Below, piece by piece: positions 57,919-64,000 of a stretch of 64,000 nucleotides of DNA. The notes beneath the pieces are model-generated. The model ran no database searches and had not been told where the DNA came from. It was given only the letters and a program-made list of their open reading frames with translations. Both the position numbers and the translations under genes were made by a program. Origin of the DNA: Aalborgiella sp963841045 (GTDB lineage: Bacteria > Pseudomonadota > Gammaproteobacteria > Burkholderiales > Burkholderiaceae_C); the NCBI GenBank assembly GCA_963841045.1, contig CAWJBD010000013.1, positions 1-64,000 of the forward strand. Direction: 5' to 3'. Numbering within the stretch: position 1 is the first letter of the stretch; each line of letters starts with the position of its first letter.

Positions 57919-59808
57919 TTATTCTACCGTCACACTCTTCGCCAAATTGCGCGGCTTGTCGACATCTGTCCCTTTGGCCAAAGCGGTGTGGTAGGCCAAG
58001 AGCTGCAGCGGTACGACGTGCAAGAGCGGACTCAAAGCGCCGTAGTTTTCAGGCATGTGAATCACGTTGATGCCTTCACCGCTTTCAATTTTGGTGTTGG
58101 CGTCTGCCAACACATACAAGACCCCACCGCGCGCGCGCACTTCGTGCATATTGCTTTTGAGTTTTTCTAACAATGCATCATTGGGTGCGACAGTGACCAC
58201 TGGCATGTCGCTGGTGACCAAGGCCAGTGGGCCGTGTTTCAGTTCGCCTGCGGGATAGGCTTCGGCGTGGATGTAGCTGATTTCTTTGAGTTTCAACGCA
58301 CCTTCTAAGGCGATTGGGTAATGCATGCCACGACCTAAAAACAAGGCGTTATCGTGTTTGGCGAAGTCTTCTGCCCAACTGATGAGTTGCGGCTCTAAGG
58401 CCAACACCGCTTGTAACGCGGCCGGTAAATGTCGCATTGCTGTGAGATGTGTGCGTTCTTGCTCAGCACTTAAACGGCCTTTGTTTTGTGCAATGGCCAG
58501 GGTCAACAAAAATAAACCCGCCAATTGGGTGGTGAAGGCCTTGGTGGATGCCACGCCAATTTCGACCCCTGCACGCGTGATGTAGGCTAGCGCGCACTCT
58601 CGCACCATGGCACTGGTGCTCACATTGCATATCGTCAGCGTGTGCTTCATGCCCAAAGACTGCGCGTGTCGCAAAGCGGCCAAAGTGTCTGCCGTTTCGC
58701 CTGATTGCGAAATGGTGACGACCAAGGTATTCGCATCAGGCACGGAATCGCGGTAGCGGTATTCGCTGGCTACTTCGACTTGCGTTGGAATTTGGGCAAT
58801 GCTCTCCAGCCAATACTTGGCAGTGCAGCCGCTGTAGTAACTGGTGCCGCAAGCCAGGATCAGCACTTTGTCAATTTGCTTGAATGTGGCGTGCGCATTT
58901 GCACCTGCTGCGTACGGTGCAATGGGATCAAAGAGTTCGGGCATGATGGCTTCAACGCCTTCCAGCGTATCGGCAATGGCTCGGGGTTGTTCAAAAATTT
59001 CTTTTTGCATGTAGTGGCGATAAGGCCCTAGCTCTGCTGCGCCGCTGTGTGCCAACACGGTTTTAACGGGTCGCTGTGCACTTGATAAAGGTTTGAAAGC
59101 TTTGTCTAACAACCAATATTTGCCCAACTGCAAATCCACCACATCGCCTTCTTCCAGGTACACAATTTGGTCCGTCACGCCTGCCAGTGCCATCGCATCG
59201 CTGGCCAAATAGTTGGCGTTGTCCGATTTGCCGACGCCCAAAATCAAAGGTGAACCTGCACGTGCACCAATGATGCGGTGTGGCTCGTCTTTGCAAAACA
59301 CCGCAATGGCATACGCACCGTGCAATTGTGGCAAAACCGTTTTGACGGCTTCCAACAAATCGCCGTTGTAAACACTGTCAATCAAATGCGCGATGACTTC
59401 GGTATCGGTTTGGCTGACAAATACATAGCCTTTGGCACGCAAAGCTGCTCGCAATTCATCGTGGTTTTCAATGATGCCGTTGTGCACCAAAGCGACTTTG
59501 CCTGCTTTTCCTGATTGACCACTTGCATCACCCGGTCCAAAACTGAAATGCGGGTGTGCATTGCTCTCGCTGGGTACACCATGCGTGGCCCACCGAGTGT
59601 GCGCGATACCGGTATGACCTTCGAATTTTTCGTCTTTGATTTGCGCTTCAAGTTCCGCCACACGTGAAGTACTGCGCGCTCGCTTGACACCATTGGCATG
59701 AACCGCTACACCACAAGAGTCATAGCCACGGTACTCTAGGCGCGACAAGCCTTGGAGCAAAACAGGAACAATATTTTGACTGGATACCGCAGCAACAATT
59801 CCACACAT
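57919..59808 (-). CDS. glmS: GlmS, glucosamine-6-phosphate synthase
   Basis: GlmS makes glucosamine-6-phosphate from fructose-6-phosphate and glutamine for peptidoglycan and LPS. Cys2 of MCGIVAAVS is the glutaminase nucleophile; the two SIS domains hold CGTSYYSG and SQSGETADTL, and the C-terminus ends AKSVTVE. At 629 residues it is about 20 longer than E. coli GlmS. queC lies 4 bp downstream; the Lrp-type gene is divergent across a very AT-rich 134-bp gap. No glmS ribozyme is seen upstream. Confidence 0.96.
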   Translation of the reverse strand: MCGIVAAVSSQNIVPVLLQGLSRLEYRGYDSCGVAVHANGVKRARSTSRVAELEAQIKDEKFEGHTGIAHTRWATHGVPSESNAHPHFSFGPGDASGQSGKAGKVALVHNGIIENHDELRAALRAKGYVFVSQTDTEVIAHLIDSVYNGDLLEAVKTVLPQLHGAYAIAVFCKDEPHRIIGARAGSPLILGVGKSDNANYLASDAMALAGVTDQIVYLEEGDVVDLQLGKYWLLDKAFKPLSSAQRPVKTVLAHSGAAELGPYRHYMQKEIFEQPRAIADTLEGVEAIMPELFDPIAPYAAGANAHATFKQIDKVLILACGTSYYSGCTAKYWLESIAQIPTQVEVASEYRYRDSVPDANTLVVTISQSGETADTLAALRHAQSLGMKHTLTICNVSTSAMVRECALAYITRAGVEIGVASTKAFTTQLAGLFLLTLAIAQNKGRLSAEQERTHLTAMRHLPAALQAVLALEPQLISWAEDFAKHDNALFLGRGMHYPIALEGALKLKEISYIHAEAYPAGELKHGPLALVTSDMPVVTVAPNDALLEKLKSNMHEVRARGGVLYVLADANTKIESGEGINVIHMPENYGALSPLLHVVPLQLLAYHTALAKGTDVDKPRNLAKSVTVE

Positions 59809-59922
59809 GGTTCACCTCATTTGTACGAATGTGTGAATGGTACGGCTTTTGTTATTCACATAAAGTGCAATTTATATCTATTTATGAAATAATATTCCAT
59901 GTATTTTTATTATCGAAATTTA

Positions 59923-59938
59923 TATTAAATATTTAATA
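59923..59938 (+). promoter_or_regulatory. Perfect palindrome upstream of the Lrp-type gene
   Basis: TATTAAATATTTAATA is a perfect 16-bp palindrome ending 4 bp before the ATG at 59943, where the ribosome site would be. No Shine-Dalgarno sequence is visible. Lrp/AsnC proteins commonly bind AT-rich palindromes and repress themselves, so this is a candidate autoregulatory operator that could also affect divergent glmS. Confidence 0.5.
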
Positions 59939-59942
59939 AATT

Positions 59943-60428
59943 ATGAAACAAATGGTCATAGATAAAACCGATGCCAAGTTGCTCGATGCGCTTCAAACAG
60001 ATGCAAGCTTGAGCAACCAAGACCTGGCTGAGCGTTTGCACATTTCACCCCCCACATGTTTGCGGCGGGTGAAAGCGCTGAAAGATTGTGGTTTGATTGA
60101 ACGACAAGTTGCCCTGTTGAACCCCGATGTGCTGGCGAAAGTTCAGGGTCATGGTTTGACAGCGATCGTCGAAATCACCTTGGACAAGCAAGGTGAAGAG
60201 CATATGAGCGAATTTGAACAGCGCATCACACAAGACCCCGCAGTTCAGCAGTGCTACCGCGTCTCACCCGGCCCCGACTTTTGCTTGATTGTGTACGCAC
60301 ACGACATGCCCGCCTATTTGGCACTCTCACAGCGCCTTTTCACGCAAGATGCCAATGTGAGAAACGTCAAGACATATTTCAGCACCAAACGTACAAAATT
60401 TATGCCAAATATGCCTGTAGCGTCATAA
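59943..60428 (+). CDS. Lrp/AsnC-family transcriptional regulator
   Basis: The 161-residue protein has an N-terminal AsnC-type helix-turn-helix (DAKLLDALQTDASLSNQDLAERL, in parts DAKLLDALQTD and NQDLAERLHISPPTCLRRV) and a C-terminal RAM ligand domain. It probably senses an amino acid; which one cannot be told. The gene is divergent from glmS with a candidate operator over its start. Its last codons (PVAS and stop) lie in repeat copy F, so the present C-terminus is set by the repeat. Confidence 0.93.
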   Translation: MKQMVIDKTDAKLLDALQTDASLSNQDLAERLHISPPTCLRRVKALKDCGLIERQVALLNPDVLAKVQGHGLTAIVEITLDKQGEEHMSEFEQRITQDPAVQQCYRVSPGPDFCLIVYAHDMPAYLALSQRLFTQDANVRNVKTYFSTKRTKFMPNMPVAS

Positions 60429-60461
60429 ATACTGCCTAGATTGCTATATATAAGATAGCAT
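60413..60461 (-). repeat. Dispersed 49-bp repeat, copy F (end of Lrp gene)
   Basis: On the minus strand: ATGCTATCTTATATATAGCA, then ATC, then TAGGCAGTATTTATGACG and CTACAGGC. Its tail is the most divergent of the family. It overlaps the last 16 bp of the Lrp-type gene, supplying its TAA stop. The TAG triplet of the repeat is retained and lies outside the gene. Confidence 0.82.
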
Positions 60462-60593
60462 TATGCGTGTTTGAATTATTTTTGAACCCAAGTCATATAT
60501 TAAGGACTACAATCATTGCAGGGGTTCACAGACACCCTTGCTAAATTGCCTTTCCATCATATTCACCTTCACATTCATTTAGGAGCACGCCAT

Positions 60594-61136
60594 ATGATTT
60601 CATTGACAACAAAAACCAGTTTACTGGCCGCCTTGATTGGCACCACATTTATTCTAGGTGGTTGCGCCAGCAAGGGCGAACAAGCAGCGGCAGGTACAAC
60701 GACAACAGCAGCTGCACCCGCACAGCCTGATCCAAAAGCTCAAGAAAGAGAACGCAAAGAACAAGAGAAAGCGGCTGAAAAAGCACGCGATGCAGAACGC
60801 AAAGCCAATACCCGCGAAGTGGTTGGCATCAATGGACAAAAAGGCGAAGTGATCGGCTCACCTGCACCCGGCAGCCGCTTCACCAAAGTGCAAATTGGCA
60901 TGTCCATGCGACAAGTTGTCGATACCATTGGCAACCCCAATGACGAAGGCTCGTACATCACGGGCAAAGCTTGGATCCCTTACTACTACGGCAATGACCG
61001 CTATCGCACTGAATTTGCCTACAAAGGCGCTGGCCGTTTGATATTTGCTGAAAACTCATCTTGGTACCGCGGTCGTTACGGCAGTGGTCGATTGATCAAA
61101 ATCGTTCACGACGCCAAAGACAGCGGTTACCGCTAA
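60594..61136 (+). CDS. SmpA/BamE-like (OmlA) lipoprotein
   Basis: A 180-residue lipoprotein: signal peptide with lipobox LGGC (MISLTTKTSLLAALIG... then FILGGCAS), an A/T/Q-rich stretch, a highly charged helix (KAQERERKEQEKAAEKARD), and a BamE-like domain with VQIGMSMRQVVDTIGNP. I start at the ATG at 60594 because AGGAG lies at 60581-60585; an open frame from 60516 lacks such support. It is probably located at the outer membrane; whether it is the BAM-complex subunit itself or a paralogue is unclear. A strong terminator follows. Confidence 0.8.
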   Translation: MISLTTKTSLLAALIGTTFILGGCASKGEQAAAGTTTTAAAPAQPDPKAQERERKEQEKAAEKARDAERKANTREVVGINGQKGEVIGSPAPGSRFTKVQIGMSMRQVVDTIGNPNDEGSYITGKAWIPYYYGNDRYRTEFAYKGAGRLIFAENSSWYRGRYGSGRLIKIVHDAKDSGYR

Positions 61137-61162
61137 GCAACTGAGTTTTGTAATTCAAAAAG

Positions 61163-61188
61163 AGCGACCAGATGGTCGCTTTTTTTTG
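61163..61188 (+). terminator. Rho-independent terminator after the lipoprotein gene
   Basis: An 8-bp stem (AGCGACCA / TGGTCGCT, 2-nt loop) is followed by TTTTTTT. The tail is then duplicated: the 15-bp unit TTTTTTTGGCCGCTC occurs at 61181-61195 and again at 61196-61210, followed by seven more T. Confidence 0.9.
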
Positions 61189-61329
61189 GCCGCTCTTTTT
61201 TTGGCCGCTCTTTTTTTCGCCCTTAAAATACAAGACTTAAACAATCCGATTTCTAACAGTCTTTTTACAGCCTTGAACCAGCAACCTCATCGTTGCTAAT
61301 CAGAGGCTCAACCCACCAGCAGTTCCAAC

Positions 61330-62877
61330 ATGTCCGATACCCACACACACGCCTTTGACGAAAATCAACTGATTCTTGAGCGCCGCGAAAAATTCAAGAC
61401 CATTCGAAAAGCGCAATTGGATGGCAAAGGCGTGGCTTTTCCCAACGACTTCAAACCCAAAGACCGCGCAGTTAATTTGACAGCCGCCTACGATGGCGAA
61501 GCCAAAGATGAACTGGACCCCAAGAAGATTGTTGCCAGCGTGGCAGGCCGCATGATGCTCAAGCGCGTGATGGGCAAAGCCAGTTTTGCTACCTTGCAAG
61601 ACAGCACAGGTCAAATTCAAATCTATGTGACCAACGACGGCGTGGGCGAAGACATTCATGCCAGTTTCAAGCATTGGGACTTGGGTGACATCGTGGCCTG
61701 TGTGGGTACTTTGTTCAAAACCAAAACAGGAGAACTGTCGATTCATGCGACCGAAGTGCGCTTGTTGACCAAAAGCTTGCGCCCGCTGCCCGACAAGTTT
61801 CACGGCATGGCCGACCAAGAAACCAAATACCGCCAACGCTATGTTGACTTGATCACCGACGAACATGCACGCAACCGCTTCAAAGCACGCAGCAAAGCGG
61901 TGAGCGCGATACGTGAATTCATGGTGGACAACGACTTTTTAGAAGTTGAAACACCCATGTTGCACCCCATTCCGGGCGGCGCGAATGCCAAACCCTTCCA
62001 AACGCACCACAACGCGTTGGACCAAGAAATGTATTTGCGCATTGCGCCTGAGTTGTATTTGAAGCGCTTGATTGTGGGTGGCTTTGAACGCGTGTTCGAA
62101 ATCAACCGCAGCTACCGCAACGAAGGCATCAGCGTGCGTCACAACCCCGAATTCACCATGATGGAGTTTTATGCTGCATATTGGGATTACCACGATTTGA
62201 TGAGCTACACCGAAGCCATCATTCGCAATGCAGCCATGAAAGCGACTGGCTCACTGATGTTGACTTATGGTGGTGTACCTGTAGATTTGAGCGAACCTTT
62301 TGAACGCTTGACGATACGTGAAGCCATCATCAAGCATACCGAAGCCGCACAAGCCATGGACGATGGCTCTGGTCTGCGTGTGGATGATGCACTGTGGTTA
62401 ACCAATGCGCTGAAAAAAATCGGCATGACAGAAGCCAAGCACAAGCTGTCTGCCCGGTCATTGGCCAGCTTGCAAGTGTTGTATTTTGAAGAAACCGTTG
62501 AAGAGAAACTCTGGCAACCGACCTTCATCATGGAGCACCCCACAGAAATTTCACCATTGGCACGTGCCAACGACGATCGCCCCGAGGTGACTGAGCGTTT
62601 TGAGCTCTATATCACAGGGCGCGAATTTGGCAATGGCTTTAGCGAGCTGAACGATGCTGAAGACCAAGCGGCGCGCTTTCATGCTCAAGTAGCAGCCAAA
62701 GACGACGGTGACGATGAAGCCATGTTTTATGACCACGACTTTGTGCGCGCCTTGGAATACGGCATGCCCCCTACGGGTGGTTGCGGCATTGGCATTGACC
62801 GCTTGATGATGTTGCTCACCGACAGCCCCAGCATCAGGGATGTGATTTTGTTCCCAGCGCTAAGACGCGAAGTTTAA
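61330..62877 (+). CDS. lysS: Lysyl-tRNA synthetase, class II
   Basis: LysS charges tRNA-Lys. The 515-residue protein has an N-terminal OB-fold anticodon-binding domain (VAGRMMLKRVMGKASFATLQD, in parts VAGRMMLKRVMG and KASFATLQD) and class II catalytic motifs: motif 2 in FEINRSYRNEGIS and motif 3 in GCGIGIDRLMMLLTD. Length is typical. It stands alone between the terminator upstream and the convergent flavoprotein gene (18-bp gap). Confidence 0.97.
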   Translation: MSDTHTHAFDENQLILERREKFKTIRKAQLDGKGVAFPNDFKPKDRAVNLTAAYDGEAKDELDPKKIVASVAGRMMLKRVMGKASFATLQDSTGQIQIYVTNDGVGEDIHASFKHWDLGDIVACVGTLFKTKTGELSIHATEVRLLTKSLRPLPDKFHGMADQETKYRQRYVDLITDEHARNRFKARSKAVSAIREFMVDNDFLEVETPMLHPIPGGANAKPFQTHHNALDQEMYLRIAPELYLKRLIVGGFERVFEINRSYRNEGISVRHNPEFTMMEFYAAYWDYHDLMSYTEAIIRNAAMKATGSLMLTYGGVPVDLSEPFERLTIREAIIKHTEAAQAMDDGSGLRVDDALWLTNALKKIGMTEAKHKLSARSLASLQVLYFEETVEEKLWQPTFIMEHPTEISPLARANDDRPEVTERFELYITGREFGNGFSELNDAEDQAARFHAQVAAKDDGDDEAMFYDHDFVRALEYGMPPTGGCGIGIDRLMMLLTDSPSIRDVILFPALRREV

Positions 62878-62895
62878 AGCGCGAGGTTTAAAGTT

Positions 62896-64000
62896 CTATT
62901 CCAACGAATCGGCCAAGATATTTCCCGCCCAACCCATGGCGTGAATGCCTTCTAACAGAGTTGGCGCCGCCGACAAGCCACCCGCACCTGGCACAGGTGC
63001 CATGGTTTTCTTGGCAGCGTCATACCGGTAAACACCCGTCACGTGCATGGCTTCTGTTTCAGATACGAAGCTGTAACACGTGTTGGCAATGATGGGCATG
63101 CTGGGTACTGCTTGCCCCAATGACCAAGCAGCGATGGCTGCAGCGCAAACTTTAGCTTCTTGGTTCGCCATGTGTCCTGATTTCGGCATGCCAGGCGGGC
63201 TGGCAATCGAATCACCCAACACATGAATGTCAGGATGCACCAAGGACGCATAAGATAAAAAATCAACGCCACACCAACGCTTGTCCACACTGGCCAATCC
63301 TGCGCGTGATGCAATAAGGCCGCAGCGTTGTGGTGGAATAATATTCAGCACATCCGCTTTCAGTTTGGGCAAAACCTCGAAGGTCATGGTTTTTGTTGCG
63401 ACATCCACACTTTCTATCGCTGCATTGGGTATGTATTCCAATTGACTTGGGAAATTGGTTTTCCAAACTTTTTCAAACAAACCTTTTTTGGCCTGGATAT
63501 CGGGGTTGCTGTCAAACACAAACAGTTTGGCTTTGGGGTTTTTGCTTTTCAAAAAGTTGGCCAGCAAGCTTGCTCGCTCATAGGGTCCGGGTGGGCAACG
63601 GTAGGGAGCCTTGGGTATATGCATGGCCATCACACCGCCGTTTGGCATGGCATACAACTGGTCTTTCAAACGTCTGGTTTGTTCACCCGCTTTCCAAGCA
63701 TGCGGAATGGCCAATTGCGATGCAGCATTGCCCATGCCGCCAATTGCGTCGTAGTTAAAGTCAATTCCAGGTGCAACAATCAATTTGTCGTAAGACACCA
63801 CATCTTTGCCAACGCGTACTTGGCGTTTATCGGGGTCAATGGCATCTGCCGCAGCGTGTATCCATTTGATGCCATACTTTGTCGTAAAAGCGCTGTACGC
63901 TCTGGTGATGTCACGTATGTTCATGCTACCCGTGATGACACGGTTGCTCATGGGGCACATGATGAAAGCATCATTGGGCTCTATCAAAGTGATGCTCAGA
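62896..64000 (-). CDS. FCSD/SQR-type sulfide dehydrogenase flavoprotein, 5' end outside window
   Basis: This is the C-terminal 368 residues of a FAD-binding oxidoreductase like the flavocytochrome c sulfide dehydrogenase flavoprotein (FccB/SoxF). Visible features are TLIEPNDAFIMCPMSN right at the window edge, APGIDFNYDAIGG, the cysteine in YRCPPGPYERAS, VLGDSI (FAD-binding), and a C-terminal FCSD-type region (NTCYSFVSETEAM). The frame continues to the window edge with no start, so the gene is cut there; the first TTG inside is not the true start. Sulfide oxidation is the likely role; substrates and cytochrome partner cannot be seen. Confidence 0.82.
   Translation of the reverse strand, partial: LSITLIEPNDAFIMCPMSNRVITGSMNIRDITRAYSAFTTKYGIKWIHAAADAIDPDKRQVRVGKDVVSYDKLIVAPGIDFNYDAIGGMGNAASQLAIPHAWKAGEQTRRLKDQLYAMPNGGVMAMHIPKAPYRCPPGPYERASLLANFLKSKNPKAKLFVFDSNPDIQAKKGLFEKVWKTNFPSQLEYIPNAAIESVDVATKTMTFEVLPKLKADVLNIIPPQRCGLIASRAGLASVDKRWCGVDFLSYASLVHPDIHVLGDSIASPPGMPKSGHMANQEAKVCAAAIAAWSLGQAVPSMPIIANTCYSFVSETEAMHVTGVYRYDAAKKTMAPVPGAGGLSAAPTLLEGIHAMGWAGNILADSLE

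Noticed and set aside
57919..59942. glmS ribozyme upstream of glmS
   Set aside because: The 134-bp gap is too short and too AT-rich, with no matching core.

Overview
The window is a stretch of chromosome from a betaproteobacterium, most likely a low-GC member of the Burkholderiales (Comamonadaceae-like). The evidence is the 16S gene with its CCTCCTTTCT 3' end, the gene orders rpoE-rseA-rseB-degP-lepA-lepB-DUF4845-rnc-era-recO-pdxJ-acpS and yceD-rpmF-plsX-fabH-fabD-fabG-acpP-fabF, the ferrooxidans-type GshA, DUF3567, and the paired pimeloyl-CoA dehydrogenase-like genes. I see no prophage, insertion sequence, CRISPR array, defence island or biosynthetic cluster; almost every gene is conserved housekeeping.

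Layout. 1-2783: 5' part of an rRNA operon on the minus strand (three tandem promoters, 16S, tRNA-Ile, tRNA-Ala; the 23S lies outside). 2784-14667: cell-wall, envelope and DNA-repair genes (mltA, a nitrilase-like gene, yhdP, glnE, rapZ, mutY, mutM). 14719-20419: proA and the glutathione genes gshA and gshB around the potassium transporter kup. 20450-25655: tRNA-Ser, a TatD-type gene, lptC-kdsC-kdsD (LPS/Kdo) and a CPA2 cation antiporter. 25685-31632: DUF3567, holA, lptE, leuS, greA, acpS. 31651-38195: pdxJ, recO, era, rnc, DUF4845, lepB, lepA. 38196-42635: a 490-bp gap and the sigma-E locus. 42721-50684: fatty-acid synthesis, rpmF, yceD, maf and a methyltransferase. 50715-64000: a FimV-like protein, two acyl-CoA dehydrogenases, yceH, purN, a 5'-nucleotidase, queC, glmS, an Lrp-type regulator, a lipoprotein, lysS and a partial FCSD/SQR-type flavoprotein.

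The most interesting signal is a dispersed ~50-bp repeat: an AT-rich palindrome (GCTAT...ATAGC) followed by a TAGGCAATAAATACGCCGG-type tail. I find eight copies. Five are intergenic or touch only a gene's end; three are read as protein (inside leuS, at the start of era, in the signal-peptide region of rseB). A TAG triplet at one fixed position is present in all five of the former and lost in all three protein-coding copies.

A second pattern affects how the annotation should be read. Seven genes (nitrilase, yhdP, mutY, kdsD, the antiporter, leuS, rseA) are broken by 11 single-base frame shifts, and every one is an inserted base; removing them restores full-length reading frames exactly. Since leuS is essential, sequencing or assembly error is the likeliest cause, so these genes should not be taken as true pseudogenes without checking reads. 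Other regulatory signals seen are a short terminated leader before greA, a similar promoter-terminator unit before lepA, and a perfect palindrome over the start region of the Lrp-type gene.
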